64,000 nucleotides of DNA. Source: Lachnoclostridium sp. An138. Lineage in GTDB: Bacteria > Bacillota > Clostridia > Lachnospirales > Lachnospiraceae. A program made the translations under genes and the position numbers. The stretch covers positions 62,001-126,000 of the forward strand of contig NZ_NFLF01000001.1 in NCBI RefSeq assembly GCF_002160765.1, written 5' to 3'. The notes beneath the pieces are model-generated. The model saw only the letters and a list, made by a program, of their open reading frames with translations. It did no database searches and was not told the origin of the DNA. This document shows, piece by piece, positions 42,523 through 50,679 of the stretch (positions are counted from its first letter, which is position 1; every line of letters begins with the position of its first letter).

Positions 42523-44103
42523 TCAATAATCCGGTGTAGATGCGCCGAACTCCACCGTCTTCGTACCTATCCGGTCCGTAAATGCCTTATCATGTTCCAC
42601 CAGCAGCATCGTGGGCCGGTATTTCACCAGCAGTTCCTCTATCTGCATTCTGGAAAACACGTCAATGAAATTCAGCGGCTCGTCCCAGATATACAGATGG
42701 GCCTGCTCACAGAGGCTTCTGGCGATCAGCACCTTTTTCTTCTGGCCTCCGCTGTAATCTTCCATGTTCTTTTCAAACTGGCCCCGATCAAAGTCCAGCT
42801 TTCGAAGCAGCGCCAGAAAAAGCGAAAGATCCAGTCCGTACTTTTCTGCATAGTCCGTCAGGCGGCCCCTCAGATGGCTGGTGTCCTGAGGCACATAGGA
42901 AATGCGCAGGCCGCTGGCTGGCTCTATGGTTCCTTCCCAGCTGATTCTGTCTGAAGCGTCCTGGCCGTCCGCGCAGGCCGCCCTTTCTTCCGCAGCCTGT
43001 ATCACCGCCTTCAGAATACTGGATTTTCCGCATCCGTTCCGGCCTTTCAGCACCACGCAGTCCCCGTTATTCACCCGGAACTCTGCTTCCGGCAGCACCT
43101 TCCGCCCGCCGTCCGGCTGCTCATAGAAGATACGGACCTCCGACAGGCTTACCAATATCTCTTTGTGATGGCGGAGCGGAAACAGTTTCAAATCCTCTGT
43201 GGTCTCCAGATTTTTCAAAAGGCCTTCCTTCTCCTCTATAGCCCGCTCCTGACGGTGTTCCAGATTCTTTCTCCGCCGCTGCATTTTTCTTGACTTTTCT
43301 CCAATCAGCGGCCGTCTTCCTTTTATGGTGCTTCCTTTTTTCTGCGCTTCTGCCGCCGCTTTTTTTCCAAGCTTTCTCGCTTCCAGCGCGTCCGCCCACT
43401 GCTCCTTGACCCGGGCAGAGCTCTCCAGCCTTCGGATGTCCTGCTTCAGGCGCTCATTTTCGGCCTGCTCCCAGGCGTCTTTCCGCTGCTTTTCTTCCCA
43501 CCAGACAGAGAAGTTTCCTTTGTATACTTCGATATTCGTCCTGTTGATGACCAGCACATGATCCACGCACTGATCCAGGAAATCACGATCATGGGACACC
43601 AGAATAAAACCCTTTTTGCCCTTCAGGTATTCCCGGACGCTGGCACGCCCCTCCTGATCCAGATGGTTCGTGGGCTCGTCAATGAGCAGGAACTGATTCT
43701 CCCTGGAAAACAAGACCGCCAGCATCACCTTCGTTCTCTCTCCGTTGCTTAAAGTAGAAAAAGCCCGGTACAGCACGTCTGCGTCCACATGGAGAAGTGT
43801 CAGCTCCCGGCACAGCTTCCAGAACTCATAGTCTGGATACAGTTCTTCCACAATCTCCAGAACTGTTTTTTCCATATCCTTTACCTCGAATGGAAAGTAG
43901 TCAAAGCTTTCCTCCGAGGCGATGCTGCCTCTGTATTCATACGCTCCCATCAGAAGCTTCAGAAACGTGGTCTTTCCCCGTCCGTTTCTTGCGATAAAAC
44001 CCAGTTTCCAGTCTGTATCAATCTGAAAGGACACGTCCTCGAAAATATTGTCGGAACTTCCCTCATAATAAAACGTCAGATGATTGACGCTGATTAGCGA
44101 CAT
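42523..44103 (-). CDS. Lsa-like ABC-F ATPase, probable ribosome protection
   Basis: This is a soluble tandem-ATPase protein of 526 residues from the ATG at 44103 (GGGAGGG upstream). It has no membrane segments. Domain 1 has Walker A GRNGRGKTT, signature LSNGERTKV and Walker B LIDEPTNHLD. The interdomain linker (about 190-300) is long, charged and helical. Domain 2 has GRNGCGKSS and YSGGQKKKV. The opening region (DTDWKLGFIARNGRGKTTFL) is close to Lsa-type proteins, which rescue ribosomes from lincosamides, streptogramin A and pleuromutilins. The gene sits behind a leader with the structure of a drug-inducible attenuator. Resistance is inferred, not shown. Confidence 0.85.
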   Translation of the reverse strand: MSLISVNHLTFYYEGSSDNIFEDVSFQIDTDWKLGFIARNGRGKTTFLKLLMGAYEYRGSIASEESFDYFPFEVKDMEKTVLEIVEELYPDYEFWKLCRELTLLHVDADVLYRAFSTLSNGERTKVMLAVLFSRENQFLLIDEPTNHLDQEGRASVREYLKGKKGFILVSHDRDFLDQCVDHVLVINRTNIEVYKGNFSVWWEEKQRKDAWEQAENERLKQDIRRLESSARVKEQWADALEARKLGKKAAAEAQKKGSTIKGRRPLIGEKSRKMQRRRKNLEHRQERAIEEKEGLLKNLETTEDLKLFPLRHHKEILVSLSEVRIFYEQPDGGRKVLPEAEFRVNNGDCVVLKGRNGCGKSSILKAVIQAAEERAACADGQDASDRISWEGTIEPASGLRISYVPQDTSHLRGRLTDYAEKYGLDLSLFLALLRKLDFDRGQFEKNMEDYSGGQKKKVLIARSLCEQAHLYIWDEPLNFIDVFSRMQIEELLVKYRPTMLLVEHDKAFTDRIGTKTVEFGASTPDY

Positions 44104-44170
44104 AAAAATCCCTCCCATGCACAAAACGCGGTATCTCTCCGGCTCTGCGTGTCCGGATTTTCCGCGCGCG

Positions 44171-44197
44171 AAAAAGGCGCAGGAATAAACTTCCTGC
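44171..44197 (-). terminator. attenuator terminator in ABC-F leader
   Basis: On the minus strand GCAGGAA (44197-44191) pairs with TTCCTGC (44185-44179), followed by GCCTTTTTC. It lies between the promoter and the ABC-F start codon. Its 3' arm, TTATTCCTGC (44188-44179), is also perfectly complementary to GCAGGAATAA at 44345-44336, which would disrupt it. Confidence 0.75.
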
Positions 44198-44333
44198 ACC
44201 CGTTCTCTCACAATTCTGTCCTGTATGGAAGGGCATAAAGCCGCACTCCGCGGAAAATCCCAAATCAGCTCTCCGCTGCGATAATTTTTTCACCCTTATT
44301 TCAGAAAGAGAATCGTTCTGTAATGTAAGAAGA

Positions 44334-44433
44334 TATTATTCCTGCCCGCATGACAAACGAAGCCTTCCGGCCGGCTGTTCCGCCTGTATTTTCGTCATGC
44401 TTTTTTCTATTTCCCAATTAGCAGGCAATAATA
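44334..44433 (-). promoter_or_regulatory. leader hairpin sequestering the antiterminator
   Basis: The leader-peptide coding bases TATTATTGCCTGC (minus strand, 44433-44421) pair with GCAGGAATAATA (44345-44334) with one bulged C. Inside, GCATGAC (44400-44394) pairs with GTCATGC (44354-44348). When a ribosome covers the first segment, the second is free to pair with the terminator arm at 44179-44188. Confidence 0.7.
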
Positions 44434-44438
44434 ATCAT
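44418..44438 (-). CDS. six-codon leader peptide MIIIAC
   Basis: ATG ATT ATT ATT GCC TGC TAA lies about 30 bases after the predicted start of transcription and is preceded by GAGAGGTG with a 5-base gap. It lies in the leader of the ABC-F gene, and its codons form one arm of the sequestering hairpin. Short leader peptides on which drug-bound ribosomes stall are known for several antibiotic-resistance genes. Expression is inferred. Confidence 0.65.
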   Translation of the reverse strand: MIIIAC

Positions 44439-44471
44439 CCTTACACCTCTCTTTCGTTCTTCTCTTTCTCT

Positions 44472-44500
44472 AACATAATACCTGGCAGGCTGTTTGTCAA
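44472..44500 (-). promoter_or_regulatory. ABC-F leader promoter
   Basis: On the minus strand a perfect TTGACA (44495-44500), a 17-base spacer and TATGTT (44472-44477) form the promoter. The 470-base gene-free stretch 44104-44573 is occupied by this promoter and the attenuator leader. The last 70 bases next to the beta-propeller gene show no feature. Confidence 0.8.
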
Positions 44501-44573
44501 GGAAATTTACATCTATATTTTCTGTACTCTCCTTATCCCATAGTTTCATCTGGCCGGCAGGTCCTCACAGGCC

Positions 44574-46820
44574 CTATTTCACCGGAAGCTCTTCTGTCAG
44601 CTCCCCTGTTTCCAGGCTGTATTCCTGTACGCTTCCGCCCTGGATCAGAAGGAAAAAGCGCTCTCCGATAAAGGTTCCCCGGCAGCTGCCGTAAAAGCCT
44701 GCCGTCGATTCTATCTCAATCTCCAGCTTCTGTACAAACGCCCCCTCTTCATAAGAAAAGAGAAGATATGCCTGGACAAAGGAGCCCTCTCTGGTACCCT
44801 GGACCTCAAAGCCGATCAGGTTCTGCTCCGGATCAATCAGAAGGCTTTTGTGATCGTAAAGGGCCGGGCTGAAAACATATCTCCAGTTCTCTCCCGCAAG
44901 CCGCAGCCTTGTCTTCTCAGAAAGCTCTGCCGGGCTGCTGATATCAAACATGGAAAGCTTCAGCTCCTGCTGCTCTCCTGTCTCTTCGTCCGCCTCCACG
45001 CCAAGCCCCAGCAGAAGCTCTCCGCTGTAAGCGTGAAGGTACTCTGAAAAACCGCTTACCTTAAGCTCAGAAAGAAGCCTGGGTTCCTCCGGATTGCTCA
45101 CATCCACCGCAAACAGTGGATCGGTCTGACGGAAAGTAACAAAATACGCTGTATCCCCCAGAAAACGGGCGGAATAGATCTGTTCACCCGCTGCCAGGCC
45201 TTCTATCTTCCCTGTAATCTCCAGGTTCTCATTCAGAATATAGAGGCCGTTTGTCAATCCATCGTCTCCCTCCGGAATCACATACTCATAGCCCAGCGTC
45301 TCTCCGGTCGTGTCATCCGTCACTTTCCGGCGGATATATTCCGTGGCCGTGGTTACCACACGCAGTTCTTCTCCCTTCTGGTCCAGGGAAAAACTGTCTG
45401 AAACCCTTCCAGGCACACGTCCTTCCGCTTTCGCCAGAAAGGCTCCGTCCCCATAGGAAAATTTCAGGATCTGCGTATAATCCTGCAGTGTTTCCGCATC
45501 GGCTTCCTCTTCCGCCGTGTCCGTTCCATAGGTAAGCGCCGCTCCTGTTTCCTCATAAACCGAATGCCAGGAAGCCAGATAAATGCTGTCCGCGCTTACA
45601 TAAAATACGCCACTGTCCGCAAGTACGGCCCGGCTTTCCAGAAGCTCCTCCGGATGCTTCAGATCGATGGAAACCATCACCAGGTATTCCTGCCCGCCCG
45701 CATTTTCCGGACACACAATTTTTTCCGCCGGAATCAGACTGCCGTCCACTTCCGGGATATAGGTCTCATAATCTTCTTCTTTTCCGTCCGGCGACGGCGT
45801 AAAGAAGGTAAAGCCGTAAAAATATCCGTCTGACAGTCTGGAGGTGCTGCAGGCGCCATCCACCGTAAAGGTTTTTACCAGACCGGGATTTTCCCGATCG
45901 GAAATGTCATAAACATGGATTTTCGTATACTGCCTGGAAGCATACAGCACCTCTCCCGTGCATACTGCTATACGGGAATTTTCCGCCCTGTCTCCGGAAA
46001 CCGAACTTCCGCTTTCCTCCTCTGATACGGCATCACCGGCAGATACATAATCCGCTGTATAATAGCCGTCTTCCAGCACGACCAGCAGGTCTTCCCAAAC
46101 ATAAAATTCCCTGGGATATTCGAACCTTCCTACAAAGGCTGTCTCCCGAAGGCCGTCTCTGGTATCCACAATCTGAACTCCCTGATATTCCTTCCCCGTT
46201 TCATCCTTCCGGCCGGCAAGCTGGTAGAGGTACCGTCCGTCATTTTTCACTGTATCCCCCTCATCTACTCCTTCCGTCCGTACATTTGTCTGTCCGTAAG
46301 CATTCTGCACGCTGTCCGCGGAAGCTTCCGCCTTGTTCTCTTCCATGACATTTCCCTGCAGAGCATCCTCCGTATTCTCTTCCTCCTCACGGACAGCTCC
46401 ATTCCAGCTCTGTATTCCCCGGAAATCCTCCCTCAGGATCTCATAGATCTCTTCATAGCTTTTTTCCGCAAACTGAAGCGTATCCTGCTGCTCCGGCGCG
46501 CCTTTGTCTGGCTGCGCCGCTTCCCCGGAGCCTTCCGATTCTGTCCCGGTTTCCTGTACCGTCATCTGCTCCCGGCCCTGACCGCCGCTTTCCGGAAACA
46601 GCAGTCCTGACCGGTACACTCCCAGCAGCCCCGCTCCGACAAGGCAGAAGCAGGCCGCTGCTGCCAGCTCCCGGCGGAACCGATGGAATTTCTCTTTTGC
46701 GCGTTTTTCCGTATGCTCTTTTATGGTTTCTTCCATCCATTCCGGCTTCAGATTCTCCGGAACCGGAAGTCTTTTCCCATCTTCTTTCAGTCTGTCAAAC
46801 AGAACCCTGCATTTTTTCAT
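44574..46820 (-). CDS. membrane beta-propeller protein, probable partner of ECF sigma factor
   Basis: This protein has 748 residues. A cytoplasmic N-terminus (1-50, MKKCRVLFDRLKEDGKRLPV) resembles a short anti-sigma region. One transmembrane helix (51-70, LAAAACFCLVGAGLLGVYRS) and a low-complexity Glu/Gly spacer follow. The large extracellular region (about 175-748) is the beta-propeller family of Pfam Beta_propel (TNVRTEGVDEGDTVKNDGRY is its hallmark). It overlaps the upstream sigma-factor gene by four bases, so the pair is probably a sigma/anti-sigma module sensing an external signal. No zinc-finger anti-sigma motif (HxxxCxxC) is seen. Confidence 0.85.
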   Translation of the reverse strand: MKKCRVLFDRLKEDGKRLPVPENLKPEWMEETIKEHTEKRAKEKFHRFRRELAAAACFCLVGAGLLGVYRSGLLFPESGGQGREQMTVQETGTESEGSGEAAQPDKGAPEQQDTLQFAEKSYEEIYEILREDFRGIQSWNGAVREEEENTEDALQGNVMEENKAEASADSVQNAYGQTNVRTEGVDEGDTVKNDGRYLYQLAGRKDETGKEYQGVQIVDTRDGLRETAFVGRFEYPREFYVWEDLLVVLEDGYYTADYVSAGDAVSEEESGSSVSGDRAENSRIAVCTGEVLYASRQYTKIHVYDISDRENPGLVKTFTVDGACSTSRLSDGYFYGFTFFTPSPDGKEEDYETYIPEVDGSLIPAEKIVCPENAGGQEYLVMVSIDLKHPEELLESRAVLADSGVFYVSADSIYLASWHSVYEETGAALTYGTDTAEEEADAETLQDYTQILKFSYGDGAFLAKAEGRVPGRVSDSFSLDQKGEELRVVTTATEYIRRKVTDDTTGETLGYEYVIPEGDDGLTNGLYILNENLEITGKIEGLAAGEQIYSARFLGDTAYFVTFRQTDPLFAVDVSNPEEPRLLSELKVSGFSEYLHAYSGELLLGLGVEADEETGEQQELKLSMFDISSPAELSEKTRLRLAGENWRYVFSPALYDHKSLLIDPEQNLIGFEVQGTREGSFVQAYLLFSYEEGAFVQKLEIEIESTAGFYGSCRGTFIGERFFLLIQGGSVQEYSLETGELTEELPVK

Positions 46821-47314
46821 ACGCTCTCCTCCTCCTGCTGCAGCTTCCGCTCCAGCTTCTTCAAGGCTCTCCGGTAACGGGACCGAACCGTGCTGTGTCT
46901 GCGTTTCAGGATTCCTGCGATTTCTTCTCCCTTATAGCCGCCGAATACGGAAAGGAGGATAATCATACGTTCTTCCTCATCAAGACCCGACAACAGCTCC
47001 AGAATCTCCAGCCTCTCCGTCAGGCCTCCCTCCGCCGCCGTTCCCTTTTCAGCATTTCCCTCCTGCAGAGGATTTTCTGACGGATACCCCCGCAGCGCCC
47101 GCCTGCGCAGACTTTTTTTGCAGACATTTGCCAGGATCTGAAAGATCCAGGCCCGGAAAGCTTCCTTCCGCCTCAGCTTTCCAAAATTTTCCCAGGCTGC
47201 CAGAACCGCATCCTGTACCGCGTCCTCCGCGTCCGCTCCATTTCCCAGGTAATAATATGCCACCCGGTACAGATCCTGATATACCGTCTCATACAGCTTC
47301 ATGAATTCTTCCAT
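46817..47314 (-). CDS. ECF-type RNA polymerase sigma factor
   Basis: This extracytoplasmic-function sigma factor has 165 residues. Region 2 (YQDLYRVAYYYLGNGADAED) and region 4 (KGEEIAGILKRRHSTVRSRY) are present, with region 3 absent as expected. The ATG at 47314 is preferred over the GTG at 47320 because GAGGTG (47318-47323) is its ribosome site. It is translationally coupled to the membrane beta-propeller protein. The upstream intergenic region is shared with the divergent spoIIGA promoter. Confidence 0.92.
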   Translation of the reverse strand: MEEFMKLYETVYQDLYRVAYYYLGNGADAEDAVQDAVLAAWENFGKLRRKEAFRAWIFQILANVCKKSLRRRALRGYPSENPLQEGNAEKGTAAEGGLTERLEILELLSGLDEEERMIILLSVFGGYKGEEIAGILKRRHSTVRSRYRRALKKLERKLQQEEESV

Positions 47315-47442
47315 CCCCACACCTCATATGCATATGCCGCCCTTGCCTTTTTCTGAAATGCATTTCTATAAAATAAGAGTCTCACAGATGCGCAAATGTT
47401 GCAAGCCGGGAAAATTTTTCACCTCTTCCGGCCGCGAAAGCC

Positions 47443-47517
47443 GTCGAAAAACAGCAGAAAAATTTCTCCCCTTTCTCCCTTCCTTTGACATATTTCGCAG
47501 AACACCTTCCCTATAAT
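47443..47517 (+). promoter_or_regulatory. spoIIG-type promoter with 21-base spacer
   Basis: Perfect TTGACA (47485-47490) and perfect TATAAT (47512-47517) are separated by 21 bases, far from the usual 17. B. subtilis spoIIG has the same unusual wide spacing and needs Spo0A~P bound near the -35. GTCGAAAA (47443-47450) upstream resembles the Spo0A box TGTCGAA with one mismatch. Confidence 0.7.
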
Positions 47518-47540
47518 GAGGGACAGAAAGAAGGTGGACT

Positions 47541-48332
47541 GTGTATTATGCGCTGTACATAGATGTGCTGTTTCTGGAAAACCTGCTGCTGGACTATCTG
47601 CTGCTGACCATTACGGCAAGACTGATGAAACTTGCTCCCGGTGTGATCCGCAGAAGTTTATCTGCCGCCCTGGGGAGCCTGCTGTTCTGTCTGGCCTGTG
47701 TATTCCTTCCGCGGTGCCCTGCGCCGGTTTTTCTTCTTCTCCACGCTGCGGCCGCGGCTGTCATGGCCTGGTCCGGTCTTGGAATCCGGGACCTGCGCTC
47801 ACTGGGAAAAGCCCTGATTCTGCTTTATCTCTGCAGTTTTCTGCTGGGCGGAATCTTCGGCTGGCTTCAAAGAGTGTTAAGACTTCCCGTATATCCATTT
47901 CTCGGTCTTTCGCTCATCAGCTGCTGGCTTCTGTCCCTGGGAATGAGCTGGCTGATGAGGTTCCGCAGAGAAAGACAGCGCCTGTATCCCGTAACCATAA
48001 GCTTCCGCGGACGCTCTGTCCGGACCAGAGGGCTTATCGATACGGGCAACGCCCTCCGGGACCCTGTCTTCGGCAAACCGGTCAGCGTCCTGGACCCGGA
48101 GCTTCAGCTTGAACTTTTGGGAGCGGAAAACCCCCTCTTTTATCCTGTGCCTTTTCACAGCATCGGAAAAAAAGCCGGGCTGCTTCCTGCATTTTACGCA
48201 GATTTTCTTCAGATTGAGACAGAGGACGGCTCTCTCTGCCAGATAGAACGCCCCCTGCTCGGAGTTACAAAAGAACCACTTTCTTCCAAAAAAGAATACG
48301 GCATACTGCTGCATCCGGATCTGCTGGATTGA
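47541..48332 (+). CDS. spoIIGA: sigma-E processing peptidase SpoIIGA
   Basis: This is a membrane aspartic protease that cleaves pro-sigma-E in the mother cell after a signal from SpoIIR. It has 263 residues. The N-terminal half has about five hydrophobic helices (residues 5-130). The C-terminal half carries the catalytic D167 in [17 protein letters not shown]. The start is GTG at 47541 with AAGGTGG upstream. It is 94 bases before sigE, which it activates. A small stem-loop (48365-48390) lies between the two. Confidence 0.93.
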   Translation: MYYALYIDVLFLENLLLDYLLLTITARLMKLAPGVIRRSLSAALGSLLFCLACVFLPRCPAPVFLLLHAAAAAVMAWSGLGIRDLRSLGKALILLYLCSFLLGGIFGWLQRVLRLPVYPFLGLSLISCWLLSLGMSWLMRFRRERQRLYPVTISFRGRSVRTRGLIDTGNALRDPVFGKPVSVLDPELQLELLGAENPLFYPVPFHSIGKKAGLLPAFYADFLQIETEDGSLCQIERPLLGVTKEPLSSKKEYGILLHPDLLD

Positions 48333-48426
48333 CCATCGTTCCCGCAGACCGTCAGACGGGCCGGGCCGTATCTGGAAAGCAGAATACGGCACCACACACA
48401 CCAATTTTGAGGAGGAAATAAAGACA

Positions 48427-49167
48427 ATGCTGATTAAAGTGGCAATTCCGAACCAGATCCAATTAAAATTAGTGCCGAGTTTTTCTGCCTTTTTTATGGG
48501 GAAGCAAAACGACGTTCATTATATCGGAGGCGCTGAGGTGCTTCCGGCTCCTCTGGAGGCCGAAGAGGAGGCCCGCGCCATCCAGGAGCTTGGCACCGAA
48601 ACAGGAAACGCAGCCCGTTCCCTGCTCATCGAGCACAATCTCCGCCTGGTTGTATACATAGCCAAAAAATTTGACAACACAGGCGTCGGCGTGGAGGACC
48701 TGATCTCTATCGGAACCATTGGACTTATTAAGGCCATTAATACCTTCAACAGCAGCAAAAACATCAAGCTGGCCACCTATGCCTCCCGCTGCATCGAAAA
48801 TGAAATTCTGATGTATCTGCGCCGAAACAACAAAACACGAATGGAGGTCTCCATTGATGAACCCCTGAATGTGGACTGGGACGGCAATGAGCTTCTGCTC
48901 TCGGATATTCTGGGAACAGACGAGGATGTAATCTACCGGGATATTGAGACAGAGATGGAGCGCAAGCTCCTCGACAAGGCCATTCAAAAGCTTTCCGAAC
49001 GGGAGCGTACCATCGTGGAACTCCGTTTCGGTCTGAAGAACCCGCTGGGCCAGGAGATGACGCAGAAGGAGGTAGCGGATCTGCTGGGAATCTCCCAGTC
49101 CTATATCTCCAGGCTGGAAAAGAAGATTATAAGAAGGCTGAAAAAAGAAATTATGAAATACGAATAG
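48427..49167 (+). CDS. sigE: RNA polymerase sporulation sigma factor E precursor
   Basis: This is pro-sigma-E, the early mother-cell sigma factor, with 246 residues. The first roughly 27-30 residues form the inhibitory pro-sequence, and the processing region [14 protein letters not shown] is conserved. Regions 2.1-2.4 ([20 protein letters not shown]), 3 and 4 ([20 protein letters not shown]) are complete. AGGAGG lies upstream of the ATG. It is co-transcribed with spoIIGA from the promoter at 47485-47517 and ends at a strong terminator. Confidence 0.97.
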   Translation: MLIKVAIPNQIQLKLVPSFSAFFMGKQNDVHYIGGAEVLPAPLEAEEEARAIQELGTETGNAARSLLIEHNLRLVVYIAKKFDNTGVGVEDLISIGTIGLIKAINTFNSSKNIKLATYASRCIENEILMYLRRNNKTRMEVSIDEPLNVDWDGNELLLSDILGTDEDVIYRDIETEMERKLLDKAIQKLSERERTIVELRFGLKNPLGQEMTQKEVADLLGISQSYISRLEKKIIRRLKKEIMKYE

Positions 49168-49175
49168 ACAAATAC

Positions 49176-49218
49176 GACAGGGAGAAGAACGGCTCGTAAA
49201 ACCATTCTTCTCCCTGTC
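49176..49218 (+). terminator. sigE terminator
   Basis: A perfect 14-bp stem (GACAGGGAGAAGAA at 49176-49189, TTCTTCTCCCTGTC at 49205-49218) is followed by TCAGTTATTTCT. It may also stop transcription coming from the convergent aldehyde dehydrogenase gene. Confidence 0.8.
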
Positions 49219-49293
49219 TCAGTTATTTCTCAGGCATCCTGCTCCCTGTAATAATTTTTTGCTGAAAGAGCGCCGGCGCCGGTAAGAATCCTG

Positions 49294-50676
49294 TCACTTC
49301 AAAAATGTCCGGATCATCTTTTCCTTCTTCTTCGTATAAGGCTGATAGCGCATGGGCAGATCGATCCAGTTGTATTTCTTCACAATGCTCTTCTCATGGC
49401 TGAAGGTGTCGAAGCTCTTTTTCCCATGATAAGATCCCATGCCGCTGTTCCCTACGCCGCCGAATCCCATCTCTGAGGTGGCCAGATGGATGATGGTGTC
49501 ATTGACGCAGCCGCCGCCAAAAGACGCCCTCCGAAGGAACATCCGCTCTGTCTCCTTATCCTGCGTAAAGATGTAGAAGGCCAGAGGCTTAGGCCGGCTG
49601 TTCACGAAGGCAAGCGCCTCATTCATAGAGTCTACGGTAATCACGGGCAGCAGCGGTCCGAAAATTTCCTCCTGCATCACCGCGTCCTCCGGTACTACGC
49701 CGTCCAGAACGGCAGGAGCTATCTGCAGAGTCTCTTCGTTTCTCGATCCTCCGAAAATCAGCTTCTTTTCATCTATAAGTCCCAGAAGGCGGTCGAAATG
49801 CTTTCGGTTTATAATCTTTCCATAATCGGGATTCTCAAGAGGGCTCTCCCCATACATCTGCGCGATCTCCTTCTTGAGGTATTCAAGGAAGCGCTCCTTT
49901 ACCTTCCTGTCAATCAGCACGTAATCAGGAGCTACGCAGGTCTGGCCGCAGTTCAGATATTTTCCAAAGGCCACTCTTCTGGCCGCCAGCTTCAGATTCG
50001 CCGTTTCATCAATGATGCAGGGGCTCTTTCCTCCCAGCTCCAGCGTCACGGGCGTCAGGTGGGCGCTTGCCTTCTCCATGACCATTTTCCCCACATTGAC
50101 GCCTCCGGTAAAGAAGATATAATCAAACTTCTGGGCAAGCAGTCCCTGATTCTCCTGTCTTCCCCCTTCTACGACAGCTACATATTCCTCCGGGAAGATA
50201 TTCCGCAGCAGTTTCGCCATGACGGCTGAAGTCTCCGGAGAATAGGCCGAAGGCTTTACGACACAGCAGTTTCCGGCAGCGAGAGCGCCGATCAGAGGCT
50301 CCAGCGTCAGAAGTACCGGATAGTTCCAGGGCGACATAACCAGCACAACCCCATAAGGCTCCTGTACCGTAAAGCTTCTGGCGTGAAACTGAGCCAGAGG
50401 CGTGCGGACTCTCTTATTCCGGCTCCAGGAACGCAGATGGCGTCTCACATAGCCGAGCTCCGACAGCGTAAGTCCCACCTCGCACATATAGCTTTCGATC
50501 CGGGATTTCCCGAGATCCGCCTTTAAAGCCCGGCAAAGCTCTTCCTCTCCCTCCCTGAGCGCCTTTTCCAGCCGCTCCAGCGCCTGAAGGCGCATGTCTA
50601 CGGAGAGCGTCTTTCCTTCCGCAAAATAGGCTCTCTGCCTTTCCACCAGCTTTTCCAGATTCTTTTCTGCGTCCAT
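49294..50676 (-). CDS. aldehyde dehydrogenase, ALDH3-like
   Basis: This NAD(P)-dependent enzyme oxidises aldehydes to acids. Its 460 residues match the shorter class-3 type. The catalytic C247 (LNCGQTCVAPDY), general base E213 (LELGGKSP) and NAD-binding W/N (MSPWNYP, residues 114-120) are present. The C-terminus (YQPYTKKKEKMIRTFLK) is typical of the class. It starts 3 bases after the alcohol dehydrogenase stop. The pair probably interconverts an alcohol, aldehyde and acid. Confidence 0.92.
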   Translation of the reverse strand: MDAEKNLEKLVERQRAYFAEGKTLSVDMRLQALERLEKALREGEEELCRALKADLGKSRIESYMCEVGLTLSELGYVRRHLRSWSRNKRVRTPLAQFHARSFTVQEPYGVVLVMSPWNYPVLLTLEPLIGALAAGNCCVVKPSAYSPETSAVMAKLLRNIFPEEYVAVVEGGRQENQGLLAQKFDYIFFTGGVNVGKMVMEKASAHLTPVTLELGGKSPCIIDETANLKLAARRVAFGKYLNCGQTCVAPDYVLIDRKVKERFLEYLKKEIAQMYGESPLENPDYGKIINRKHFDRLLGLIDEKKLIFGGSRNEETLQIAPAVLDGVVPEDAVMQEEIFGPLLPVITVDSMNEALAFVNSRPKPLAFYIFTQDKETERMFLRRASFGGGCVNDTIIHLATSEMGFGGVGNSGMGSYHGKKSFDTFSHEKSIVKKYNWIDLPMRYQPYTKKKEKMIRTFLK

Positions 50677-50679
50677 CTC

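Noticed and set aside
48365-48390. Stem-loop GCCGTAT/ATACGGC between spoIIGA and sigE considered as a terminator
   Set aside because: No T-run follows and the two genes must be co-expressed. At most it is a weak spacer structure.
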